Assembly (NCBI RefSeq): GCF_003573695.1
Contig: NC_039368.1
Coordinates: 14,512,360 to 14,576,359 of the forward strand
Length of the DNA stretch: 64,000 nucleotides
Source of the DNA: Papaver somniferum
Lineage: Eukaryota; Streptophyta; Magnoliopsida; Ranunculales; Papaveraceae
Direction: 5' to 3'
This document shows, one piece after another, positions 1 to 12,376 of the stretch. Under the pieces are notes generated by a model that had not been told where the DNA came from, did no database searches, and saw only the letters and a list, made by a program, of their open reading frames with translations. Position 1 is the first letter of the stretch, and every line of letters starts with the position of its first letter. The position numbers were made by a program, and so were the translations under genes.

Positions 1-40
1 TCTGTACCTTAGCGCGTTATTTTTATCTTTTGTTTGGCAG

Positions 41-3000
41 CAGGGGAGCAACACAAGTTGTTGAAGAGCTTGAGAAGATTCTGGCATTCAATAACAAGCT
101 CATGTCATTAAGTAGCCACCCGGAAGCTGCTCGCTTTGCCCTTGGTGTGGGACCTGTTTCTTTGTTAGGTACACAAATTGATTAAACTTTTGCGGTAATG
201 TTCTCTACATGTTATTGCTTTTGGTATCCATGTAACCTGGTGTTGGTGCTCGTCTATGGATTTAGGCGGTGACTACGAGGGTGACAGAAAAATGAATGAC
301 TTAAAGCTTGTATACAGATCATATGTTGTTGAATCTTACTCGAGTGGTCGCATCGAAGAAAGCAAGGTATTAATCTTATTGGATTGTATTTCATTGTGTA
401 TGATCATAAATATTATTATTTATCTGGGAAACCTTTTTGAGGCATAAAGATGTCTAATACTTAAAGCTGGATCAGTTAGGACTTGTAAAGTATCCGTTTG
501 TTACCATCCTTAGTGCAGACACTGTTTTGGTTGTTTCATGCTTCTGTATAATTAAGTCATAGTACAGAAGGAGAAGCTGTCAACTTGAATACAGTTAACA
601 TCTTCTCCTTTCGAGGAAATTAAGTCATAGTAAAGGAGAAGCTGTCAACTTGAATACAGTTAACATCTTCTCCTTTTGAGGAAGGGATAATTTGTAAACA
701 CATGTTAATGCACTTGCAAAGAAGTAGGTATGCAATTTTATTATGGCGATCGGGTCAGGTTGACTTTGAACAAACTCTAATCTTGCCAGGCCTTACCTGT
801 GTACTCTGGACTCACTTCCTCTTTGTGTTTCTTGTAGCTTGTTTCTTTGAACCATTTGAAGAACATCTTTGGTTTAGGAAAACGAGAGGCTGAGTCCATT
901 AAGCTGGAAGTTACCTCAAAAGTCTATCGCCGTAGGCTTTCTCAGGCAGTTGCTGGTGGTGCACTAGATGCTGCAGATAGCAAAGCTGCATTCCTTCAAA
1001 ACCTCTGCGAAGAGTTGTACTTCGATCCAGAGAAGGCCAGTGAAATCCATGAAGGTATTAAGTGTATTTATGTCATGTCTTGTTCATTGGTCAGTTACTG
1101 ACAGATAGCAGTTATATTATCAAGCTTGTGTCATACCAGGTCGTGTTCTCTTTAGTGCTTCTCTTTTTTGTTTAACATAGGATAGCTGGAGGGTTGAAAA
1201 ACTTCTTTTGTTTGTGTTATGTATTGAAACTTATTTCGAAATGGCTTAGGGCATGTTAATTAAGGAGATGTTGCATCACATGATTGTGCTTATCACCTCT
1301 CTTGACCGTGGAAGGATTTTTGGACTGATTTACATGTATTGGTTTACTTGTGGATTTTACTTTCAGAAATTTACCGGCAAAAGCTTCAGCAGTCTGTAGC
1401 TGATGGAGAGTTGAATGAGGTGGATGTTGCTGCTTTGCTACGACTACGGGTTCTGCTCTGCGTTCCTCAAAAAACCGTTGAAGCAGCACATGCTGATATC
1501 TGTGGCAGTTTGTTTGAAAAGGTAACCATAATAATATTCTTGTAGTTTCAATTCTTGATAAAATCATCGTTTTTCTTATGATATATGTAAGAACTATACC
1601 CTCTATGATTACCTCGTACAGCAAATGTGAAGTTTTGGTTTAGTACAATGTCTATTTGTTATATTTATCTCTAGTAATATGTAGTAGGGCTTGACACATG
1701 GAGAGCATCTTGCATAAACAATGATACCCTTAAACTGTTTTTATTTTTGGTAGTTATACGGTAGTACTTGAGGGAGTTAATTGAACTTTTCTGTTGAAGT
1801 TTTAAGAAAATGTGGCAGGCTTCCAATAGTTCACTTTTAGGGTTTTATAGTTTGTTGTAGTTGTGTCAGAAACGTCTGTAATTTGCAGTTGTTGAGCTTT
1901 GTCATTCATGAGTGCTTTAGATCATAATTGCTTGTCGTGCCAAGTTCTTAAGATCTAATCCGCTTCTGAGTTATATCCGTATATGACTGTACTAATGTGA
2001 GATGCAGACTGATTTTGTAATCACAGAAGTAATTTATAGATGGGTAGTGTTGACATATGATTATGTTCCGTTGATGTTCAGTGTATCACTGTGTTTTACT
2101 ATTAATTGCATTGTACAGGACTAATGCATGTAGTTTTTTCCAGGTTGTGAAGGAGGCTATATCAGCTGGTGTTGATGGATATGATCCTGATGTCAAAGCT
2201 AATGTTAGGAAAGCAGCACATGGCCTGCGGCTAACAAAAGAGGCTGCCATGGATATTGCTAGCAAGGCAGTAAGTATCTCGTTCATGGCACTTGCTGTAT
2301 TTGACCTGACATATGTGGTTACATCCATTCGTTTCTCTAAATGAGATTCACTTTCATTACGAGCATTTGCCATTCCTTGCACATTTATACAATTAGCCAG
2401 TGCATGCCATTCAGGCGGCAAATATCCATCACTAGGATCAAGAGAAAGTACCTGTTTGGCACCTGCAGTGTATAACTGGTTTGCAGCTGTTGAGAGTTGA
2501 AGACTCATTAGTTATCCTTCCTTGGTTTATCTCTTACAACAGGTGCGCAAGATGTTTTTGAACTACATCAAAATAGCTCGAGCAGCTGGTAACCGTACAG
2601 AGTCCGCTAAAGAGCTAAAGAAGATGATAGCATTCAATTCTTTGGTTGTGACTGAATTAGTAGCAGACATTAAGGGTGAGTCCACAGATACTGCACCTAC
2701 ACCTGAGGAGCCAGTTGAAGAAAAGAAACAAGTCGAGGACGAAGAAGATTTAGAGGAATGGGAGTCCATTCAAACACTAAGGAAATCAAGACCAAGCAAA
2801 GAGCTCGAAGCTAAGCTAGGGAAACCATCTCAGACGGAGATAACCGTCAAGGATGATCTTCCATTGAGAGACAGGACTGACCTTTACAAAACCTACTTGC
2901 TTTTCTGTATTACTGGGGAGGTCACAAAAATTCCATTTGGGGCACAAATAACCACAAAGAAGGACAATTCAGAATATTTGCTGCTAAATAAGTTAGGCGT

Positions 3001-3892
3001 AATATTAGGATTAACTGGTCAAGAGATTGTGGAGGTCCATAGGGGTCTGGCTGAACAGGCTTACAGGCAACAAGCTGAGGTGCTTCTAGCTGATGGTCAG
3101 ATGAGTAAGGCCAGATTTGAACAGCTCAGTGAGTTGGCAAAGCAGGTTGGCCTGCAACCTGAGTTCGCCCAGAAAATAAACGAGAACATAACAAACACGA
3201 AAATGGCAGCTGCAATTGAAACTGCTATAGGTCAAGGAAGGCTCAACATAAAACAGATCCGAGAACTCAAAGGAGCAGGCGTGAATTTTGACAAGATGAT
3301 CTCTGAGACCTTGCGCGAGAATCTCTTTAAGAGATCCGTTGATGAGATTTTCTCCTCGGGTACTGGAGAGTTTGACGAAGAGGAAGTTTATGAAAAGATC
3401 CCAGCGGATCTTAGTATCAACATTGGAAAGGCTAAAGGAGTGGTTCATGAGCTCGCTAAGACTAGGCTATCGAACTCCCTGATTCAGGCTGTGTCATTGT
3501 TACGACAAAGAAACCGTGCAGGAGTGGTACGAAATTGAAACTTGGTTCTGGGCTTATGAGAATTTTGCTTAAACTAGATGTAAATGATTAGCTTGAAACT
3601 AAATATAATCTGGGAAGTAAGCCTGAAATATGCCTTTCTATATTATTTGCAGGTTTCATCTCTCAATGATCTGTTAGCGTGTGACAAAGCCGTGCCTGCT
3701 CAACCATTAACATGGGAGGTGCCCGAGGAACTTGCAGATCTATATGTACTATACTCGAAGAATGGCCCAGCGCCTGAGAAATTATCTCGCCTGCAATATC
3801 TTCTTGGAATTAGTGACTCTGCAGCATCTGAGCTGAAAAATCAGGGAGAAAGACCGCAAAATGGAGCACCTGAAGAAGAGTTTGTATTTTAA
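41..3892 (+). CDS. TIC110: TIC110, chloroplast inner-envelope import component (C-terminal part, 7 exons)
   Basis: Exons 41-168, 266-366, 838-1054, 1367-1521, 2144-2269, 2543-3526 and 3653-3892 join in frame; every intron I checked starts GT and ends AG. The 649 visible residues correspond to the C-terminal two-thirds of TIC110 (family length near 1000), so the N-terminal transit peptide and membrane segments lie left of the window. Recognisable stretches are LKNIFGLGKREAE (exon 3), the repeated helical modules with VYRRRL / IYRQKLQQSVADGEL, an acidic linker in exon 6 (EEPVEEKKQVEDEEDLEEWE) and the closing EEEFVF. In the family this is the stromal alpha-helical domain that binds transit peptides and recruits chaperones (Tic40, Hsp93). 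No stop or frameshift is present, so the gene looks functional. The stop is the TAA at 3890-3892. Confidence 0.95.
560..680 (+). repeat. Tandemly duplicated hairpin in a TIC110 intron
   Basis: Inside intron 367-837 a 65-bp unit occurs twice. Each unit contains an imperfect inverted repeat (568-610 and 633-675): arm AAGGAGAAGCTGT near the left and its near-complement ACATCTTCTCCTT at the right, with a short loop. The copies are almost identical, so the duplication is recent. No coding content. Confidence 0.75.
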
Positions 3893-6071
3893 TCCTAGTA
3901 GTCTGGACAAATTTTGGTAGAAGTGGTCTCATTTTATATTATATATAAGCTTGAATTGTATAATTTCCCCTTGGGAGGGGAACCTAGGGTCTCTTTCTCA
4001 TGAACGGTTTGCTGTTTTTATCACCATGGCAGAAGATAATTGCAATAATATTGGTTGACACCTATTTGTTTTGGGGGACTACATATTTTGCTTTTGCAGG
4101 GGCCTTTCTGTAATTATCATTGTCAAATTTGCATTCCCTGAAAGAGGTCTCGGGACTAATTTTTGTTGCACAAGTATTGAAACACATCAAAATCCAGTAT
4201 CGGAAGTAAAGTGGTTAATATTCCTTGTAAACTCTCATTTGGCTTTCACATAGATTAGTTACGAGTGATACTCAGCTGGTTCTTGCTAAAAATCTATCAA
4301 TCGCCTAATGCTTCTAATATGAAGCTTGCAATCATATGTGTTAATAGTGTTGATTATTGCTGATCTATTTGAGACAGCGCAACTCGGTATCTAACGAAAG
4401 CAACAGTCTCCACATGGTCTTTAATCTTGTCAAGTTTGAACAGGAGTAGGAGAATTGGAGAAACAAATCACAAATGCTTCTTTACAAGTTGCAATGAATT
4501 TGTATTGATCTCCAGTTAGAAAGAAATGAAAACAGCTCATAGTTTGCATACTAGACCAGGGATAAAGGAAATACTTAAACCACATATTTGACCCAAGGAA
4601 AACCATATAGTCTGCACATATTTACCCTCTATCGGCTTAAATCTGGACAGCAACCCAGGGGAAGAAATAATATGCTTTCAGGACTCGGACTGCAGAGGAT
4701 ACATGGTACATGGAACGGCCTGCACATATTTTATGAGCTTAAATCTGGACAGCTTCTTTCTGCTTCTGGGAACAGCTTAGGGATCAAAAGAATCCGTGTG
4801 CTTTCAGGTATCAGATAATAAGGATACAGGAAACACTTTATCAAATTTTTCTAACCAGACTCTGAATCACTTAACAGGAATTTAGGAAGCTTTGCCTGTT
4901 GTTGTGTCAAACATATCACCTCAATATTAAAGTAACAAACAAACAAAATAAAACTAAACAAAATTACTGGCAACTGGCAACATTCACCATACACAGTTTC
5001 TAAGCAGAAAGACCTTGAGGTAGAACAAGGAACCAACAACAATGAAAGCACAATTACAGACACAGAACCAGTTCAACACCAGCATACTTGGAGAATTAGT
5101 GGGTTCCATCAACACACCGTTTCTAAGCAGAAAGACCAAGGAACCAACAACAATGAAAGCACAATTACAGACACAGAACCAGTTCAACACCAGCATACTT
5201 GGAGAATTAACCAAACTAAAGTGGGTTCTTCTGAACATTTCGTAAGCCTATGGCTTCATTCCTAGCACTTTGTATTGAATTGATACATAAACTACGGATC
5301 CTACCGATTATTGAGGTTTATAGGCTCTGGCGTGTAATTAGAAACCTCTTTCAGTTCCTAAATGGGATCGGCCCTCCTTCAGTCCATATGAGTAGGCATA
5401 TTAGTTCAGAATCTACCTCTATTACCTAACACCCCTCCTGCATTAAAATTCCTATACTTACAAAGCTTGAGATCAGGCAAATGATTGCAAATGAAGAGGG
5501 TCATCTCTAAACTACAATATCTTTTACTTCCTTAATGAAATGAATATCACAGCTAAGACAAACTTAACATACACAAACCAGTTCAACTATAACAAGTTCA
5601 TTTCGTGTACCATCAGAAAAGCTTGACATACAAAGTGACGTACTGCTAACAGCTTATGAGCATAAAATAGCAATCTTGAATAAATTGTTCATTTCATAAA
5701 ACCTTAAGTAAATTGACCCTAACAGCATATGCACATAAAGTTGCAATCTTGAATCAGACATACAAAGCTCATTAACCCATATTCATCAATTTGCATCAAA
5801 ACTTAAAATTAAGAAAATATCGAATATCTAAATCCAGTTGACCAATAATTCATAGTTTTCTTCATATCAAAGAAAAGATTACCAAAAGCAAAGTTGGCAG
5901 ATTGATATACACACAAAGATTTCATAAATAAAACTTTCCTTCGATCAAAATCTATCATAATGTTAAATGATTTTATCTATTAGAGATAACTCTACGGGAA
6001 ATCCTAATCCCCCATAAACCCTAAATTTCATTTTCATTCAAAAACAAACATAAAAGAACGAAATTTCTCCT
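3893..6071. other. Intergenic region between convergent TIC110 and TIM23 genes
   Basis: About 2.2 kb with no convincing gene. The left part must hold the TIC110 3' UTR and the right part the TIM23 3' UTR; no polyadenylation site can be placed with confidence. Two short duplications occur: the phrase GCTTAAATCTGGACAGC appears near 4636 and again near 4739, and a roughly 100-bp direct repeat lies at 4995-5209. Small open frames here are chance or repeat-derived. Confidence 0.6.
4995..5209. repeat. Tandem duplication, period about 111 bp
   Basis: The stretch beginning CAAGGAACCAACAACAATG at 5026 recurs at 5137 and runs with near-identity to GAGAATTA in both copies. The shared lead-in TTTCTAAGCAGAAAGACC occurs before each copy. 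An open frame on each strand crosses the duplication and repeats its own residues, which is a by-product of the repeat. Confidence 0.8.
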
Positions 6072-6620
6072 CTAGATAGGAACATATCTTTTAAATACTT
6101 GCTTTCCAGCAACAGCAGCACCAGCAGCTAAACCTCCAATAGCCCCAGCAACAGCAGCAGAACGAACACCGGAAGCTGCTCTATAAAGAGCCCCAGTCCC
6201 CAAACCAGCAAACACAGTATTAACCATATCATCAGTATCTCTATAATAAATCATGGCACTTTCTAATCCAGCAAAAATCAAACCCATAGTTCCTAATGAA
6301 TTCGCAAGTTTCCTTCCAGTCGAACCACCAGAATTCAAAACCCTATTAGTCCTTAACTTAAGGGTATCACCTGATTCAGCAGCTCTAAGACCATCCACAG
6401 AACCTTTAAGACCACCAACGATAGCTCCTGATAGATAACCAGAACCGGTATAATACTGTAGATTTTCACCCCATGAGCGGCGTTGAACAGCGGCTTCTTC
6501 AGGGAAGAGAAATTCTGGGGAAGTTGGAAGATTGTAAAGGTTTTCGATTGGGATCTGTAGATCTTGGTAAGGATGATATTTGCGGTATTTTTGCTCAGAC
6601 GAAGAAGAAGAGTCCGCCAT
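6072..6620 (-). CDS. TIM23: TIM23-type mitochondrial inner-membrane import channel
   Basis: A single-exon 182-residue protein, the usual length for plant TIM23. The N-terminal 60 residues are hydrophilic (serine-rich start, then [20 protein letters not shown]). The rest is a Tim17/Tim22/Tim23 domain with four weakly hydrophobic, glycine- and alanine-rich membrane segments: around [20 protein letters not shown], the segment after [40 protein letters not shown], and the last [18 protein letters not shown]. Family role: forms the presequence translocase channel of the inner mitochondrial membrane with TIM17 and TIM50. The ATG at 6618-6620 is the only sensible start and a pyrimidine-rich 5' flank lies upstream (6621-6720). 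Intronless coding is common for plant TIM23 genes. It appears intact. Confidence 0.95.
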   Translation of the reverse strand: MADSSSSSEQKYRKYHPYQDLQIPIENLYNLPTSPEFLFPEEAAVQRRSWGENLQYYTGSGYLSGAIVGGLKGSVDGLRAAESGDTLKLRTNRVLNSGGSTGRKLANSLGTMGLIFAGLESAMIYYRDTDDMVNTVFAGLGTGALYRAASGVRSAAVAGAIGGLAAGAAVAGKQVFKRYVPI

Positions 6621-7200
6621 TGAAGTTAGGGTTTTGGAAATGGTGGGCTCTGAAAAAAAAGGAATTTTTTTTTTCTTTTCTTTTTTGCGGATCTAAAGAG
6701 TGAGAACCTGTGAAATGAACCGGTGCGTGTGTTTTTAGGGTGTGGGGAAATTACTCTTGGAGAATGGGTCACCGAACCGAACTAATTGATTGAATATTCA
6801 GCAAGCATATTCAATGCGTTGCCACTTGCCAGTTTTCATTAAGTACTTTGGAACCAAATCGCCATCTTGTCTCGTGCCCATTAGAGCAAGCACCGTGGTA
6901 GTGATTAGTTCAACATTGCATGGCATCCGCAACCACCGATTTCCAAAAATTAATCAGCAAAGAATGACGCACTGGATATTTGCAAAGGTGGAGCCAAGAT
7001 TTCTGAATTGGGGTATAAAGTTCTGCCTTGGGGTATAATTTTATCTTTTAGAGAGTGCAAAGAAGGAAAATTAGGCTTGTAAATAGTACATAATCTGGAC
7101 ATAGACCTAAATTAGATTTTGGAGCCAGTTGGGCAGGAGTGCAAATGCACATTCTTGCATTGGACTGGGTTCGTCCTGGATATTTGGCCAGGTAAAGATA
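6621..7200. other. 5' flank of TIM23 and noncoding spacer
   Basis: This holds the upstream region of the minus-strand TIM23 gene, including a homopolymer-rich leader near 6650-6690. Beyond about 6780 I see no gene; small plus-strand frames at 6790-7038 have no recognisable content. Confidence 0.5.
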
Positions 7201-7209
7201 TTTAGTTTA

Positions 7210-8075
7210 TTTGTGAGTAAAAAAGTCTGCCTACTATGTAGAGCAATCCGGAGAAGCTGGGAAAGATCGTGAAAAGCACCGGGGAAAGCCTAAGAAGTTA
7301 TCTGTTTTCTATCGAGATATCTACCACCACCACGAGATGAGAACATGTGAAAAATTGATAACTTCATCGGTGGTTGAGTTCAAATTGAGGGATAGAAAAG
7401 TTAATGCAAGTGGCAATAATGCAGAGGAAACTTTATCAGAGACACGTGGAGGTTCAAGACGAAGCTAAGGTAGAAGATAAATCAAGCTTAGGTGAAGGGA
7501 AAAAATACAATTTCGGATCCGGATGAGCCACTCGGAACATGGACTCTTGATGCACCAAAATGTAGCAAAATACCGTGTATGTACAAGATGATTATAAATG
7601 CTGGGATGAGAGAGTATTAGAGGTTGAATTGTTTTTGGTGAAAAATGAAGCAGAATATTGAGAAAGTAAGGTTCAGCGAGAGAGAAGGAGAATCTGTGTG
7701 AGAAAGAAGGTCCTCGTAGTTGATATTCTCTTTTATAGTGAAATCATCTTTTTATTCACGTGAACATACCGAAATGCGTAACTTAGGCTTTGTGATTGCT
7801 TAGTTCTTTGTTTACGTTGTATACATTTCCTTGCTTGTTATTATGAGTCATCTTTGAGGTATGAGATGAGGCTATAGAGGCTGCAGAGGATTTCGAGTTG
7901 AACATTGCATAGGTATGACAACGTCTTGAAAATGTCAGAGCTTTCTTGGCAACTAGAGAAGTAGTTCCTAGTTTGAATGTTGTTAGCAAGATGCCAAAAG
8001 AAGTCGAGTGGTTATATCAGCAATTAGAGCATTCACATGGTGTTCCACAGTTTGGAGGAAGCATACTCTAAGGGT
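7210..8075 (+). pseudogene. Unidentified coding-like remnants
   Basis: Three plus-strand stretches read like degraded protein: 7215-7465 (about 75 codons without a stop, containing GKPKKLSVFYRDIYHHHE), 7570-7710 (containing DDYKCWDERVLEVELFLVK, then a stop), and 7850-8070 (containing AIEAAEDFELNIA and, after stops, SLNVVSKMPKEVEWLYQQLE). The mixture of charged helical segments, scattered stops and AG/GT-like boundaries suggests an old gene or captured gene fragment. I do not recognise the family and give no function. It ends about 200 bp before a minus-strand LTR insertion. Confidence 0.3.
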
Positions 8076-8340
8076 CAGAAGCCGGCTCTGGGCGATTTTC
8101 CTTAGATAGCCTTGCACCTTGGCAGTATTGAGATCTTTATATATTTTCTTATTCATTTCTTCTAGATTTTGGTTTGAACGAGTAGGTATTGATTGGCAAT
8201 TGGACTGTAAGGATTTTTTTTTGAATTTAATAGGATTTTGAATGAATTGAGTATTTTTTTATTACTAAATGTAAATGAAAAGACTAGGGTACCCAAATAC
8301 ACCACAAATATCTTTTTTTTTTAACCTAGAAGTCCTCTAT

Positions 8341-8500
8341 CGAAAGTGATCATCTATGGACAGAGTCGAGACAGTACAACTAATCGGTTCACACTTCATG
8401 TGATTGTCTATGGATTCGAGATCGAGACAATACTACAACAAGATAACTTGTGTGATTGACTATAGATACAAGATCGAGACAATACGACAACGAAGTATGT
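8341..8500 (-). repeat. Three degenerate tandem units within the solo LTR
   Basis: Units of about 53 bp centred on CTATGGA...ATCGAGACAATAC occur at roughly 8350, 8405 and 8457. They add length to the LTR 3' part that other subfamilies lack. Confidence 0.6.
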
Positions 8501-10077
8501 TACTTGATAATAGGTTCAGACTTAACTAAACTCTATAGGATCACTATCAAGTAATGCAGAGTTAATGTTTGTGTATTTTACTTTATTATAATAAAATAAA
8601 TTATAATGTGGAAATCAAAGTGAAAGACACAACATGATTTTGTTAACAAGGAAACTGCAAATGCAGAAAAACACCGGGACCTAGTACAGAATTGAATACT
8701 CTCGGAATTAAACCTCTATAAAAAATCTAAACCAACTTCGTATAGTTGAGACCAAGCAACTACCCTTAGTTCACTTAGTTTCCTCAGTATCCCTGCACTT
8801 CCGACTTCGAAGGTCATGCACTGGTACAGTTCCTTTGGATCGTATTCCAAACAGTAAAGGAACAACAAATCTGTTTGGTAACAATTCTATTGATTCTTTC
8901 AAGATAAAAATATCTCAAGTTATACGCAAAGGCTCTTCCGATTTAGTCTAATAAACTCCTTTGCCTGGTTAGATCAATCTATCCAATAACTACCAAATCA
9001 GTTATGGTTAGATTCACAATCAATTAGTATAGATCTCAATGAGAAACTATAAAGTGATGCCGACTCACGCAACTAATCAACCGAATAAATCCGATTCTAG
9101 TTGGATCACAACCGATCAAGGTTTGTGCACACACAAAGATATGAGAACTAATAATAAATCTTCTTCGTCTTCAAATCTTCTTTAATCTTTAATAATAACC
9201 TGCAAAACACCACTTGAATCTCTTGTGATCAATCACACACAAAACGGAGTCTGTTTAACAATGGATTAACACGAGATGTCTTTAGATATAACAATAGTTC
9301 TAAAGATCCTGTCGATACTTCGATCTGAGTGAATCTTATATCAGAAGAGAAGATTCTCAAGAATAAACAAACTAGGGGCAATCAAAGTTTCAACAACCGT
9401 TAGTCAATCAAATCAATCGAAAACTAATAATACTGCAATTATCTAGTTTTCCACCAATGGTACTCGTAGAGCTTCTTGATCCCACAGAAGTCTTTAAACG
9501 AGTGGTCGTAATAGATTTCACCTAATTAGGATACTTTCCTCTCCGAATAGATGGCTCCACCAGAAACAACAAGAAATGAAGCTTATCTGGCTCTTAGGAT
9601 AGTTTTCTAGAAATTCAAACTTAGTTATTTGTAGACCAAGGATGTTTGGACATCAACGAATTTCCAAAATCGAAACAATAAATGGAAAAAATTTGGTTTT
9701 CCTAATTCCAATAAATGCTTGTCCAAAATTTCCTAAATCTCTCAATAGAAGATCTCCAATTGGTAAATGCACATTGCTAATTTTTATTTTCTAGAGATAT
9801 GCATTTAGTTGCTGGTAATTAAAGCTTATCAAACCAAAAACCTTAATTAAAAGATTCTCAATTTATTTTGGCACGTGATCTCCTTGAGTACTATGGAATA
9901 TCTTTGAACAATAAATGATAAGAGTTATTGTACGTGTTTAAAGTATGTTGACGTATCTTCACTGTAAATCCTTATTCATATTTACACGGATTTACATTCT
10001 TGGAATCGTTTATACCACACTTCCAAACAAGTTTAGAATTGGTTGACCTGTATTCTAATATAACTAGAACGATTACA

Positions 10078-10350
10078 TCAGTTACCAGGACCGGTTACCA
10101 TATTCCCATGGTATTGCTTGTGATCGGTCACACCAATTACTAGGACCAGTTACCAATTACAAGGATCGACTACACAACACTCTGTGATTGGTCACTTACT
10201 AGGATCGGTTACACCAATTACTAGGATCGGTCACACCTGTTACAAATATCGATCATACCATCTCATGGTGATTACTTAGGATAGGTTACACCAATTAATA
10301 AAAACTAGTCATAACAGATCATAAGTCAGGCATTGTGATTAGTTATACCA
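10078..10350 (-). repeat. Short interspersed motif array in LTR U3 (subfamily E)
   Basis: About ten imperfect copies of a motif like GGATCGGTTACACCAATTAC are packed into 270 bp. This occupies the same place in the LTR backbone where other subfamilies carry GTTCGCGAAC-like or GGTATGCATACC-like arrays. Confidence 0.65.
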
Positions 10351-12309
10351 AGATACATAACATAGTTATGATTGATTCTACCATCTCACACATATTGGTC
10401 ATCCAAATATTTGCAATGAATAGCAGGACCAATAAGCCTAATGATTTCCCTTTCGATTCACGAAACGAGTTCATGAATGTACTTCCTTTAAACGAATGTA
10501 AAACATTGTTTCCTAGGATGAAATCTTCACCATAACCCATTATCATAATCATAACAGTATATACAAGATTATGTCGATGTCATATCTACGAAGTTCAAAA
10601 GATAAACGTTATACTTCGTAATATAATTCCCTAATACTATGATCATACAATTATGACCATTTCACATTACTAGAGTATTATACAGTATGTACAGTATATA
10701 TAGCTTCGCATTTATGTTTTCAATATAGCACGACTTAAAAGATACGTTAGGAATGAAACAGTTCATATTTTTATTACTAATCTCAAGTGGAAGGATGATG
10801 TCGTCGTTGTAGTTTCTTCACTTTCTTCAGGTCTTCGGAGTAATACTTATATGTCTCAACATTCCTAGACTTTCTAGTCTAACCTAAACGAAGTTGACTC
10901 TAGTATATAATCAAGCGACTTTAGATGAGTTTGGACACACTAAAATATGATAACCAAACTTGACATACCAACGCTTGGTGAGTTCAACCGAGCTATGCTC
11001 TAACAATAAATGTTACAACATTTCACGGTCGAACTCGCATGCGTTATCATCTCAAGCATGTTTGTCAATGTTTGTGATCAAAACTATAAGTCTTGATTTC
11101 TAGTCTATTATAACTAAGTCTCGGACTAGGATAGAAAGTGTAGTTGAGCTCAAGGACTTCATGGAGATTCATCATACAAATAGAAGAACTACTCAAGGAA
11201 CAGGTGGAACTTCTCGATAAAAAATTATGTGAAAACTTGAACTTATATATCACTCAAAAGTCTATCTACTCTATCTTCTACTCTTTGAGACAAGAAGTCG
11301 TATGCTATATATATAGACTTGGATTATACACATTTGGTATTTAGAGCCGAGTATACCTAGCCTATATATATCTCTAAATATGTGTTGGTAAGCTTTTCGC
11401 TTCGATCAAGTTTATCTTTACCATGTGACGAAAGTCATGTTTCAATCATCTTGAAAATTGCTTTGACAAGAAATGGTGTAACAACTGTATAACGTCCTCT
11501 AAGAATGTTTCAATGATTGAAATGAGAGTTTAGATTACATAACTAATGGTGGACATAAGCATTGTTGTGGAAACACATTTATGTATAAGTCCTATTCCTT
11601 GAACCAAAGTTTGCGAACTTTGTTGATCAAGAGAACCGGAAGAATGGCGTGAGCCAAGTCCGCGAACTGCCGAAGTTCTCAAACCCGAGAATTTCTGATG
11701 GAGTTGACAAACTACTTGCGTGAAGCTAAGTCCACGAACTTAGCCCGTGAACCGGCGAAGTTCTCATACCCGAGAATTTCTGCTGGAGTTTGTAAACTCT
11801 GCCCGGTAACTTAAGTCCGCGAACCTAGTCTGCGAACTTGAGAAGGTTATATATCTGAAGATGATTTATGAACTTAAACTTAAAAAGACTAAGGAATGCA
11901 TTTTGCAAACCGTGGCTATAAAAGTTCATGAGCCGATTCAAGTGAATCAAATCATCTTTGCTTCAATTGTGTCTTGTGTAGTACATAAGATTTCCTTGCA
12001 ATTGAACAACTCTCTAACTAGTTCATTTGAAGTAATTTGAACTAGTTATGGTGAAAAAGAACATGGTTGATATGAAATGCTCATATGCCTAACCATTTGG
12101 TTAACTATTGTTGAACCAACAAGTGCATACGTTTGGGTACGATTAACAAACCTAGAAGCGTGCATTGTCAAGTGTGTGTAACAATCTAAGTTTTCGATCT
12201 AACGGTTGAGAAATATTAGCTTGAATCAAAATCAGGTTTTCATCTAACGGTAAATATTGAATGCTTTGTTACTAAGCTAAGATTGATTGCAAACCCTGAT
12301 TTGAAAGAC

Positions 12310-12317
12310 TATATAAA
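12310..12317 (+). promoter_or_regulatory. LTR TATA box
   Basis: TATATAAA in the context GACTATATAAAGGAGACATC. The same box is conserved at 18524 in the partner LTR and, as TATATAAG, at about 33639, 37578, 43781 and 51318 in the other LTR copies, so it is very likely the retrotransposon core promoter. Confidence 0.75.
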
Positions 12318-12335
12318 GGAGACATCTAGTATTGT

Positions 12336-12376
12336 GCAAAACTAATCCCCACACTTTACGTGTGATACTAGTTTGC
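12336..12376 (+). promoter_or_regulatory. Conserved leader hairpin downstream of the LTR TATA box
   Basis: GCAAAACTA pairs with TAGTTTGC and an inner CACAC pairs with GTGTG. It starts about 20 bp after the TATA box, so it would lie at the 5' end of the transcript. The same structure is at 18550-18590 and in the other LTR copies, including the diverged one at 49805-52458. Confidence 0.5.

Larger units (their letters stand above)
8276..11005 (-). mobile_element. Solo LTR of a long-LTR Copia-like element (subfamily E)
   Basis: Read on the minus strand it begins TGTTAGAGCATAGCTCGGTT at 11005 and ends TACCCTAGTCTTTTCA at 8276, the same termini as the plus-strand LTRs elsewhere in the window. The conserved LTR 3' part (complement of CCGGTGTTTTTCTGCATTTG, then the Met-type end) is at 8640-8690. 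No primer site or internal region follows on the left, so it is a solo LTR of 2730 bp. Flanks are GTAAA (8271-8275) and ATAAA (11006-11010), consistent with a 5-bp target duplication carrying one change. Confidence 0.75.

Noticed and set aside
5042..5245. 67-residue ORF with internally repeated sequence
   Set aside because: Caused by the 111-bp tandem duplication; no conserved content, and it lies between the 3' ends of two genes.
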